Positions 25,437 to 33,246 of a DNA stretch of 51,225 bases are shown one piece after another. A program made the position numbers and the translations under genes. Position 1 is the stretch's first letter; the number at the start of each line of letters is the position of its first letter. The stretch is from NCBI GenBank assembly GCA_016124755.1, contig WGNA01000025.1:1-51225 (forward strand), written 5' to 3'. Below the pieces are notes generated by a model, which saw nothing but the letters and a program-made list of their open reading frames with translations, ran no database searches and was not told the origin of the DNA. The stretch is from Bacteroidota bacterium (GTDB lineage Bacteria > Bacteroidota > Bacteroidia > NS11-12g > UBA9320).

Positions 25437-25942
25437 GTATTAGATAATCTTGTTCTGGAAAATGGCTTTGTGTTGTTGTGTGAAATTGCGATGTTTCACG
25501 CAGAGACGCAGGTAATTCGGGTTTGGAATTCTAATGAAACGGATTCACTATTCTTCACTTTTAGAGCATTTGCTATGAGGCGCCGAGCGGAAATGGAGAA
25601 CTGATCTTTTATAAAAGTGGGCTTTGTGTCTTTGTGTGAACTGGGTTTGTTTCTCACAACGGCACTACGTATTTGGGTTTTGGAAATGCATTAGATCCGA
25701 TTCAAAATTGTGCGTTTGAGCGGCAGTTAACTTAAGACGAAATCTGGAATGCTCGGAAAAATTTGTTTTAGAAAAGGGCTTTGTGTCGTTGTGTGAAATT
25801 GCGATGTTTCACGCAGAGACGCAGTTAATTTAAAAATAGAAATGAGAAGGATCGGATTCAAGCGTGTGTTTATTAAAACTGTTGATGTAAGATGACCTCA
25901 ACACATGGCTTTTATCGGGCTTGGGAAATTCTATAAATTTGT
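25437..25942. repeat. Dispersed repeat field between the Fic and MNT genes
   Basis: TTTCACGCAGAGACGC copies start at 25494 and 25807. The segment 25655-25830 is nearly identical to 26245-26420 on the other side of the MNT gene, so that gene lies between direct repeats of about 170 bp. The last 110 bp (25831-25942) are unique. Confidence 0.85.
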
Positions 25943-26236
25943 ATGGTGACTACCCGCGATCACATACTAGATTCTCTGAGGACCTTGAAACCGGAATTGG
26001 TCTCCCGCTTTGGAGTTCAAACAATCGGTTTATTTGGCTCCGTTGCCCGGGATGATTCTAATAGCCTGAGTGATGTTGATATTCTGGTTGAGTTTGCCAA
26101 ACCTGTTGGGATTGAGTTTATTGATTTAGGTGATTACCTGGAATCGTATCTGAAAAGAAAGGTTGACCTGGTTTCAAGAAACGGAATTAAACTGGATTAT
26201 TTCAAGGAGATTCAGAACGATATCTTATATGTCTAA
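25943..26236 (+). CDS. MNT-type minimal nucleotidyltransferase, orphan MntA-like antitoxin
   Basis: A 97-residue minimal nucleotidyltransferase. It has the DNA polymerase beta-type signature GLFGSVARDDSNSLSDVDILVEF (GSxxR...SDxD), with the two metal-binding Asp residues in SDVD, then the third acidic strand KVDLV. Proteins of this size normally pair with a HEPN-domain RNase toxin, which they AMPylate and silence. No HEPN or other gene follows here; the next 300 bp are repeat DNA. The gene sits between near-identical direct repeats, so its partner may have been lost by recombination, or it acts alone or on a distant toxin. Confidence 0.88.
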   Translation: MVTTRDHILDSLRTLKPELVSRFGVQTIGLFGSVARDDSNSLSDVDILVEFAKPVGIEFIDLGDYLESYLKRKVDLVSRNGIKLDYFKEIQNDILYV

Positions 26237-26563
26237 CCGCTATTTCTCACTACGGCACAGAGAATTTAGTTTTTGGAAATGCATTAGATCCGATTCAAAA
26301 TAGTGCGTTTGAGCGGCAGTTAACTTAAGACGAAATCTGGAATGCTCAGAAAAATTTGTTTTAGAAAAGGGCTTTGTGTCGTTGTGTGAAATTGCAATGT
26401 TTCACGCAGAGACGCGGTTAATTCGGGTTCGGAATTTTAATAGAACGCATTCACGATTCTCCGCTTTTAGAACATTTGATTTTAGGCGCGGAGTGGAAAT
26501 GAAGAACTAATCTTTGATGAAAAAGGGCTTCGTGTCTTTGTGCGAACCAATCCCCAAATCTCC
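26237..26563. repeat. Dispersed repeat copy downstream of the MNT gene
   Basis: 26245-26420 repeats 25655-25830 almost exactly (GAAATGCATTAGATCCGATT, GCGGCAGTTAACTTAAGACG and the TTTCACGCAGAGACGC element at 26400). It continues with the ATTTTAATAGAACGCATTCACG module known from 24440. The repeat begins within ten bases of the MNT stop codon. Confidence 0.85.
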
Positions 26564-26593
26564 CAAAAGAAAAAGTCCCGACCTGGCCGGGAC
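26564..26593 (-). terminator. Probable rho-independent terminator downstream of the propeller-cyclase gene
   Basis: On the minus strand GTCCCG-GCCAGGT-CGGGAC is followed by TTTTTCTTTT. It is about 285 bp after the cyclase stop codon. The intervening 26594-26877 holds no recognisable feature. Confidence 0.5.
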
Positions 26594-26877
26594 ATTTTCA
26601 AAACAAATTATGTGATGTATTACAATGAGTGTCTTCGTGATCAGCGAGTTTGGACATTCATACTCTTAACACGCTCGGGGTAAACTTTGGTTATCCTACA
26701 AGTGAAATTTGATTGTCAGATTTTGGAATCGAAACGCACGTTATGGGCAATCAAGCTGGGACTTAAGCATAGCAAATTGAAACCAGGTTGCTCTGTTTAA
26801 AACCAACAATCGGGTCAATTGGAATAAGAAGTCTTCAATAATTTAGTATGCCGGGCAGCACATCAACTCCGTAAGAT

Positions 26878-29800
26878 TCATTTAGCAAGATTCACAAAAT
26901 ACATTTCAATGGCACCTTTGCCTTTCGCCTCAATTTTTCCACGATCTTCAAATTGAAATTCCGGATAGTTGTGTATTAATAAATACGTGTTGCGGCTAAT
27001 ATTTACTTTACCGGCTTCTCCGGAGCTCTCCATGCGACTTGCCGTATTTACCGTGTCTCCCCAGATATCGTACTGGAATTTTTTAAAACCTACAATACCC
27101 GCGACAACAGCGCCGGAATGAATGCCCGCCCGCATTTTAAACCCGGAATTTCCTTGTTGCCGGTTGCGGTTGGAAATAAATTCCTGCATATCAATTGCCG
27201 CTAAAACCAAATTTTTGGCAGACTCCGAAGATGTTATGCTGTTGTTTAAACTGAGATTGGTTAGTCCGCTGGCGGCCATGTAACTGTCTCCTATAGTTTT
27301 AATTTTTTCTATTCCATATTTTTCGCAGATCCGGTCAAAAGCTTTAAAACAAATATTGATTTCATGTACCAATTCTTTTGCACTCAGTTTTTCGGCGATT
27401 TGAGTGAATTCTTTAAAATCTGTGAAGAGAATAGAAACGGATTCAAAATAGCGAGCTTCCGATTCTCCGGTTTCTTTGAGTTCTTCCGCTACCTCCGACG
27501 GGAGAATATTTAACAGTAAAGAGTCGGATCGTTCTTTTTCTTTTTCAACTTCTTCCTTTTGTTTTTTAACTTCATCCCGTTGCTCCCGGATCTCTTTCGT
27601 GGCATTGTTTACCTCGGTTTCCAATTCTTTTTGCCGTTTTCTGAGGGATGTAGTTCGCCATCGCACCGTACCTGCCACAAACAACAAGGCTGCAAGTCCA
27701 TATCCGGTTCTGGCCCACCAGGTATGCCACCATGGTGGATTTATCGTGAAACGGTATTCGAACATTTCGCTCCAATTTCCCCCTTCACCAATTGCTTTTA
27801 TTTTAAAAATATAATGGCCAAAAGGCAGATTGCGAAAATCTGCTTTGGGATCAGCGTCGGGCTTACTCCATACGCTGTTTAGACCATCAAGAACGTAACT
27901 GTATTTTATTTTGTGTGGAGCTGACCAGTCGATCGCCGCAAAATGAAAGGTAAGGTGATTTTGATCGTACGGTAAAACCAATCCCACCGGATAATTCTCA
28001 AAATCTTTAACCGAATTAAAAACAATTTTTTCGTTCTCCGCTTTTTCGAGGTTTCGGAAATCAATAAATTTTTCATTAATATCTAATTGTTGTAAATGCA
28101 CTACAGGCGGCTTTGATTTTCTTTTGAATTTGTTAAGATCAAGCATTGCGAGGCTTTTACCGCTTCCCCACCAAATACGGTTTTCGCTATCGAGGCAAAC
28201 ACTGTTGGTATTAAAATCCAGACTTTTCAAACCATCGTTTTTTTCAAACCGAAATGTTTCAAATGCAATTGGAATTTTTGAGCTGATTAACGAAGCATTT
28301 TTTACTTTATCCGATACGGTAAATAGAGTAATTCCTCCTTTGGTGCTCACCCAGACATTGTAGTTGTGATCTTCAAAAACAGATGCGATGGTATTATTAC
28401 TCAGACCTTCTTTTTCGGTAAAATGGGTAAAATATTCACCATCGTATATAATCAAACCGCTACCCTCAGTTCCAAACCAAAGATTTCCAACGTGATCTTC
28501 AAAAATGGTCCGCACGAAATTATTGCTCATGCCTTCTTTCTCTGTAAAATGAGTAAAGCTGGCCTGATTCTGAGGCGAGGATGCAGGGCTGTATTTGGTT
28601 ACCCCACCGCCATCAGTGCCGAACCATATATTGCCGTTTCGATCTTCTAAAATGGTTAAAACGATGTTGTTGCTCAGACCTTCTTTTTCGGTAAAATGGG
28701 TGAAGAATTTACCGTTATACATACTTATCCCGCCTCCCTGAGTCCCGAACCACAGGTTTCCGTTTTTATCTTCTAAAATACACGAGACCGAATTATAACT
28801 TAATCCTTCGTATTCTGAAAACTGCGTAATTACGCCTCTTCCGTCAGGTTGATTTTCTCTGTTATACCTGTTTACACCGCGCCGGGTTCCAAACCACAAA
28901 TTGCTGTTGTGATCCTCGGTCATCGCTCTAACGGAATTATTGCTCAATCCATCTTTATCTGTTATTTGTATAAAAGATTCACCGTCGTACATATTTACGC
29001 CACCACCTTCTGTCCCGAACCAAAGATTTCCGTTTTTATCTTCCAGAATAGATCGCACAGAATGATTGCTTAGACCGTCCATCTCCGAAAAATGCCTGAT
29101 GGATTTGCGATTGTAAATATTTACACCACCCCCATAGGTCCCGAACCAGAGATGATCGCTTTGATCCTCCAGAATACATGAAACTGAATTTATACTTAAG
29201 CCTTCATTTTCGGTAAAGTGTGTAAAGCCCGACTTTCCTTCGTTGTACAAATTTACTCCTCCCTTCTTGGTGCAGAACCAAAGATTGCCTGCATGATCTT
29301 CGTGTATCGACGAGACCGAATTATCACTCAATCCTTCTTTTTTAGAATAATGAATACAGGAAGAACCGTCGTATTTCGTCACTCCGCCGTTTTCAGTTCC
29401 GAACCACATATTTCCCTGTTGATCTTCAATAATGGATAATATCGTGTTGTCGCTTAAACCATCTTTTTGAGACAGATGAGTAAAGGTTGCGCCATCGTAT
29501 TTAATTACTCCCTGATCATAGGTGCCAAACCAAATATTTCTGCTCCGGTCTTCATACATCGACATAATAAAATCTGAGCTTAAACCTTCTTTTACCGTAT
29601 AAAATGTAAAGCCGGTTTTGCCGGATGCTGTGTTTTTATGGTATTTACAAACTCCGCCACCTTCTGTACTGAACCACAGATTGCCATTTTTATCTTCGAG
29701 AATGGAGGTAATGAAATTATTATTTAATCCTTCCTTTTCGGTGTAATGAATTAGATGTGAGCCGTCATATCCGGTAATTCCACCGCCATAGGTGCCAAAC

Positions 29801-30600
29801 CAGATATTCCCTGATTTATCTTCTAATACCGACAAAACTTTATTACCGCTCAACCCTTCTTTTTCTGTGAAATGCGTAAAGGATTTTCCATCGTACCGGT
29901 CAACGCCGTTCCCCCAGGTTCCGAACCAGAGATTTCCTCTTTTATCTTCCAGCATGGATAAAATGATCGACGATGAAATGCCCTGATCAACATCGAGATA
30001 TTGTATGTCGCAGGTTGCAGCATCTTTGTATCGGGGAGCAGATGCAGGTACCGCCTGAGGTTGGTGGAAAGGAACGGTTTTACCTTTTGTTGGAAGCCAT
30101 ACGCCGGTTCTTATTTTATTTCCGGTGCTGTTGATGAGGAAATGATTGGTGTCGTTTATAGCTACCGGTTTTATCCGAATTGCTTTTAATGAATCGGGGT
30201 AAACAGGAATTTTGGAAAGGGCATCGGGAATAATGTGAATGTTCGGGTGTGCGTCTGTTCGGTTGAGCTGTTCGCGGCGAGGTACGGAGTACGTTTTTGG
30301 TTTGGCCACAAGCGCCGGCGAAATCACTTTACCGGCAACCGGAAATGGTACTCCGGTTTTTAGGGTATCTCCCAATGAATTGATCATGGGGTGAATCGAA
30401 TCTCCTGTAAACGGGTTCACTGTATAACCGCCAGTCGGATTCGCCTTAATTACCTGAGATCTCAGAAATAGCGATGGGGGAGTCTGGCTAACTTCCTGTT
30501 TATCCTGACAGCCCAACAGAAGCAGGAACAGGATGAGATATGTAAAATGTGTTTTCAGATTTAACCGGCCAGACTTGCCTCTCGTTTGACAAATTAACAC
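26878..30600 (-). CDS. Sensor protein: two-component-type beta-propeller, Y_Y_Y domain, TM helix and class III adenylate cyclase
   Basis: A 1240-residue sensor. The N-terminus carries a lipoprotein-like signal (FTYLILFLLLLGC). Residues about 195-810 hold 13 tandem regulator-propeller units (EGLSxNxVxSILEDxxGNLWFGTxGGGVxxYDGxxFTHFTEK) plus one divergent unit. A Y_Y_Y-like domain (YSYVLDGLNSVWSKP) follows. A TM helix lies near 955-975, then a Lys/Glu-rich coiled coil, then a class III nucleotide cyclase from about 1056. Metal-binding Asp residues are in FTDFKEFT and IGDSYMA; the transition-state Asn and Arg are in DTVNTASRM. Lys in IKTIGD and Asp in YDIWG are the pair that selects adenine, so cAMP is the predicted product. 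The start is GTG at 30600, two bases after the stop of the small frame upstream; a later start is possible. A propeller of this type usually sits on a histidine kinase. Confidence 0.92.
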   Translation of the reverse strand: MLICQTRGKSGRLNLKTHFTYLILFLLLLGCQDKQEVSQTPPSLFLRSQVIKANPTGGYTVNPFTGDSIHPMINSLGDTLKTGVPFPVAGKVISPALVAKPKTYSVPRREQLNRTDAHPNIHIIPDALSKIPVYPDSLKAIRIKPVAINDTNHFLINSTGNKIRTGVWLPTKGKTVPFHQPQAVPASAPRYKDAATCDIQYLDVDQGISSSIILSMLEDKRGNLWFGTWGNGVDRYDGKSFTHFTEKEGLSGNKVLSVLEDKSGNIWFGTYGGGITGYDGSHLIHYTEKEGLNNNFITSILEDKNGNLWFSTEGGGVCKYHKNTASGKTGFTFYTVKEGLSSDFIMSMYEDRSRNIWFGTYDQGVIKYDGATFTHLSQKDGLSDNTILSIIEDQQGNMWFGTENGGVTKYDGSSCIHYSKKEGLSDNSVSSIHEDHAGNLWFCTKKGGVNLYNEGKSGFTHFTENEGLSINSVSCILEDQSDHLWFGTYGGGVNIYNRKSIRHFSEMDGLSNHSVRSILEDKNGNLWFGTEGGGVNMYDGESFIQITDKDGLSNNSVRAMTEDHNSNLWFGTRRGVNRYNRENQPDGRGVITQFSEYEGLSYNSVSCILEDKNGNLWFGTQGGGISMYNGKFFTHFTEKEGLSNNIVLTILEDRNGNIWFGTDGGGVTKYSPASSPQNQASFTHFTEKEGMSNNFVRTIFEDHVGNLWFGTEGSGLIIYDGEYFTHFTEKEGLSNNTIASVFEDHNYNVWVSTKGGITLFTVSDKVKNASLISSKIPIAFETFRFEKNDGLKSLDFNTNSVCLDSENRIWWGSGKSLAMLDLNKFKRKSKPPVVHLQQLDINEKFIDFRNLEKAENEKIVFNSVKDFENYPVGLVLPYDQNHLTFHFAAIDWSAPHKIKYSYVLDGLNSVWSKPDADPKADFRNLPFGHYIFKIKAIGEGGNWSEMFEYRFTINPPWWHTWWARTGYGLAALLFVAGTVRWRTTSLRKRQKELETEVNNATKEIREQRDEVKKQKEEVEKEKERSDSLLLNILPSEVAEELKETGESEARYFESVSILFTDFKEFTQIAEKLSAKELVHEINICFKAFDRICEKYGIEKIKTIGDSYMAASGLTNLSLNNSITSSESAKNLVLAAIDMQEFISNRNRQQGNSGFKMRAGIHSGAVVAGIVGFKKFQYDIWGDTVNTASRMESSGEAGKVNISRNTYLLIHNYPEFQFEDRGKIEAKGKGAIEMYFVNLAK

Positions 30601-30602
30601 CG

Positions 30603-30959
30603 CTAAAGAGTATTTTCAATATGCAAAGAATTTCCGATCTGTTTTAAAGGAGTGTTTGTGTAGGTGTGCCACGTTAAAACCGATAATGTATCGATCTTGT
30701 TTAGCCAGTTCCAATTGCCAATTACCGTATCCACTTCCTGAATAAATCTGCTTTTGCTATAACCGGTTAAATCGAAATAGAAGTCGTACTGATTATAAAA
30801 TACATTTACCTCAGATGGAACACTATCGAGACAAATAATTTCTCTGTAAATACTGGAGTCACACTTTACGGTTGACCAAATATTTTGTTGTGCGGAGGTG
30901 GGGTTGAAGATGGTTAAGAAGGTGATAAAAGATGTGATTTGGACATTGTTGGTTTTTAT
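30603..30959 (-). CDS. Small exported protein without a standard start codon, directly upstream of the cyclase gene
   Basis: A minus-strand frame is open from 31013 to the TAG at 30605-30603, but has no ATG, GTG or TTG. The protein looks real: a signal-peptide-like start (KTNNVQITSFITFLTIFNPTSAQQ) followed by about 90 residues (NIWSTVKCDSSIYREIICLDSVPSEVNVFYNQYDFYFDLTGYSKS...). It ends two bases before the cyclase GTG, as an operon partner would. Possible explanations are a non-standard start such as ATA at 30959, a frameshift from the ATG near 30945, or loss of the true 5' end when the attC-like element at 30981 arrived. No family is recognised. If functional it could be a periplasmic partner of the sensor. 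Confidence 0.5.
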   Translation of the reverse strand: MKTNNVQITSFITFLTIFNPTSAQQNIWSTVKCDSSIYREIICLDSVPSEVNVFYNQYDFYFDLTGYSKSRFIQEVDTVIGNWNWLNKIDTLSVLTWHTYTNTPLKQIGNSLHIENTL

Positions 30960-30980
30960 TGTATTTTTTGAATAGGGGGT

Positions 30981-31110
30981 GTTAACAGTCTCGGCTATGA
31001 GTAGTAGCGTGGTTTAGAACTTAACTTTGCAAGTACATATCAAACTGAAAATCCGCGAGGATTTTCAGAAGTAGGCGAGAACAAGCAATTACTTATAGCC
31101 ATTGTTGGGT
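30981..31110 (-). repeat. attC-like element downstream of the DUF262 gene
   Basis: On the minus strand it opens ACCCAAC (31110-31104, fits RYYYAAC) and closes GTTAAC (30986-30981). Inner arms GGCTATGAG (30994-31002) and CTTATAGCC (31092-31100) match at 8 of 9 positions. A perfect 10-bp hairpin, CTGAAAATCC-GCGA-GGATTTTCAG, stands in the middle (31045-31068). The 130-bp length is within the attC range. The opening core is the exact complement of the GTTGGGT found upstream of the FRG gene, as expected for the two ends of one cassette. Confidence 0.5.
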
Positions 31111-31118
31111 ACAGTTTT

Positions 31119-32168
31119 TTAAAGTCCGAATTCCTGTTCCAAAATTCTAACCCTTTCTCTTATAGAACTTGCATCATTTGTACCCTGTTGCGACATTCTT
31201 TCAAATTCTAAATAATCAAAATTAGCATCCGTAATATCTTTTTCAGCAAGCTTTCTGTTTTCAGCTAGTTTGTCATAAAAGTCGAAAAATTTCTTTCTTG
31301 TAATAAGAGATAATTTATTATTGCTCATAGCATTTTTAAATAATAAATAATAAATAGCGATGGAAGATTGAGAACGTAACAAGCTATCTGAATCTATAAA
31401 TAGATTAGACATTTCTTTCAACACGGTCTTTACCTCGTTTTCATACTTATTTGGAGACAATCCTTTATCATTTTTATATTTAATAGTCATTGAATCCAGA
31501 TAAGGTTTTTTGGTATCAAGTATCTTTCCATTTGTTTCTAAACTGTAATTAAGAAAAAGAAGTCTTGCAGCAACTTCTCTATGTTGATAACGACTGTTAC
31601 TAAATTTTACTTTGTTTTTGAAAAAATTTGTGTCTGCTACCGCGCGTATTGTTTGAGCCATACTACCTCCAATTGCGTTTCTTTTTTCTGCAGCATTTAA
31701 TGGTACAGCTTCATTTAGTCTAGAAAACATATCTTCTATTAGGTCAATATCACTTGTTTCGACAATTACAATTGGTAAAATATACGAATCAAAGTTAATT
31801 TTAATTTTTGGGTATTCTTTAGCTAAATCAGTATATGAGAGACCTTTGAGCTTTGCAGATTTATCCTCAAAAAACTCAAAATCTTCTGCAATCGTGTATT
31901 CATCATTTATGAATTCCCAGATAGCTTCTAGTCTTTGTCTTCCATCTATAATTGAATATTCAAAATTGTCTCCAGGCTCAAGTAAATGAAAATACAATTT
32001 TGGAATATCATAATCATTAATTATTGAATCAATGAGTAATTGTTTTTTTTGAATTGTCCATACTCCTCCTGCTCTTTGGTATTCTGGTGAAGTATTAATA
32101 GCACTTTTTTCAGAGTTTACTCTCAATATTGTACTATTTCTATATGGTGTGGTTCTAATAGTTGCCAT
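31119..32168 (-). CDS. DUF262 (GmrSD N-terminal-like) protein
   Basis: A 349-residue protein whose first 150 residues match DUF262: VWTIQKKQLLIDSIINDYDIPKLYF, then the ParB-like catalytic or nucleotide-binding motif SIIDGRQRLEAIWEFINDEY, and IVIVETSDIDLIEDMFSRLNEAVPLNAAEKRNA. DUF262 proteins such as GmrS, SspE and BrxU relatives act in defence against modified phage DNA, usually with a DUF1524 HNH nuclease. Here that domain is absent and the rest is an alpha-helical tail of about 190 residues. The ATG overlaps the FRG gene stop (TAATG), so the pair is one operon. Sequence is AT-rich compared with the core genes. The role is inferred from domain only. Confidence 0.85.
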   Translation of the reverse strand: MATIRTTPYRNSTILRVNSEKSAINTSPEYQRAGGVWTIQKKQLLIDSIINDYDIPKLYFHLLEPGDNFEYSIIDGRQRLEAIWEFINDEYTIAEDFEFFEDKSAKLKGLSYTDLAKEYPKIKINFDSYILPIVIVETSDIDLIEDMFSRLNEAVPLNAAEKRNAIGGSMAQTIRAVADTNFFKNKVKFSNSRYQHREVAARLLFLNYSLETNGKILDTKKPYLDSMTIKYKNDKGLSPNKYENEVKTVLKEMSNLFIDSDSLLRSQSSIAIYYLLFKNAMSNNKLSLITRKKFFDFYDKLAENRKLAEKDITDANFDYLEFERMSQQGTNDASSIRERVRILEQEFGL

Positions 32169-32907
32169 TATTTTATATTTTGTGCTATACTTCCAAGTTC
32201 TGGAAATAGTTGAAATTTAGTTATTCCTATAATTTCTAATTCTTTAAGTAAATCATTTTTTTTAGCCGAGGGAATTATATATTTCCCAATGTGATTTTTT
32301 GGGTCTTCTCCTGCTTCATCAACAAAAATATTTTCCCTGTGTGAAATTGTAAAAACTCCTTGCTGTGCTTGAATTCTTGAGCTATTTCTTGCGGCAATTG
32401 CTGCCATTGGAAACAAACTTGTTTTTCTCTCCGCTGCTATTACACTGGGGAGATAATTGTTCAAATCATCGTCTTCAAATGATGGTATCTCAAAATCAAA
32501 ATCAGGTCTATATCGATTTCTTTTATTTAATTCTGTGGGGCTTAAAACCCAGAGCGCACCATCTTCATCCTTTTGAGTATCGTCAGAAATTGCAAAGTAT
32601 AGACCGACTAATGGGCTTTCACTCCAATCTAATAATCTTGTGGCAACACCATAGTGTTGCATTAAAAACATCCATTCAAATTCTGTTGAAGGTTTATTTT
32701 GTAGAATAAATGTTGCGTTTTGTTTGAATTTATTCAAATAATGAGATTCTGATGGCAAAGGGTCAATCCGCATTAGTTTAGGTTCCAATTTCCAATTAGA
32801 ATTACCTTGCCCTCGATACCAAATAGGTGCATCCGAGAATCCTTTTGGGATTTTAGTGAATCTATCAATTGACCGATAGATTCTATTTCGATTGTTTTAA
32901 ATTTCAT
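32168..32907 (-). pseudogene. FRG-domain protein gene with an apparent one-base frameshift
   Basis: The FRG domain is split between two frames. From ATG at 32907 the reading is MKFKTIEIESIGQLIDSLK, the usual N-terminal strand-helix. Then the frame must shift at the A4 run (32854-32851) to continue IPKGFSDAPIWYRGQGNSNWKLEPKLMR and the core FLMQHYGVATRLLDWSESPLVGLYFAISDD. Adding one A restores a 246-residue protein. Without it, translation could start only at 32788, giving 206 residues that lack the conserved YRG motif. FRG domains are named for F/Y-R-G and occur in defence-island and prophage proteins of unknown activity. The ATG is 18 bases from the cassette core GTTGGGT. It is coupled to the DUF262 gene by TAATG. 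A sequencing error is possible. Confidence 0.8.
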
Positions 32908-32925
32908 TTCTTGGTTTTAAATTGT

Positions 32926-33180
32926 ACCCAACGGTTTGCGCCCAGAAGACGTGAGGCATCGGGCTAAAAAGTTCGTTCATTACGAGGAAGTTAATTGGAA
33001 GAAAGTAGTTTTCCAATTGACAAAGTAACATGCTCTTTTGGCTGCTGTTATCGGTAGCTCTTCTTTTCATCCGAATTTCTGCCGTGCAAGTTTTCACTCA
33101 CGTTGCTCGACGCAATTTAATTTCATTTCCCTGTTGTAGAGAATATGCATTAATGTCTGTAATGCTTCTGTGCGTTGGCT
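32926..33180 (-). repeat. attC-like imperfect inverted repeat between cassettes
   Basis: The plus-strand left end ACCCAACGGTTTGCGCCCAGAAG (32926-32948) pairs imperfectly with CTTCTGTGCGTTGGCT (33165-33180). The minus-strand end GTTGGGT fits GTTRRRY exactly. An internal hairpin AATTGGAA ... TTCCAATT lies at 32993-33019. At 255 bp it is long for attC, so it could be a composite of two elements or an unrelated structured spacer. No gene is seen between 32933 and 33246. Confidence 0.4.
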
Positions 33181-33246
33181 GTGTCCACTCATTTAACTCT
33201 TTTGCTTTTTTTGAGTAATAATTTTGAATGTACCATGATTATTTAT

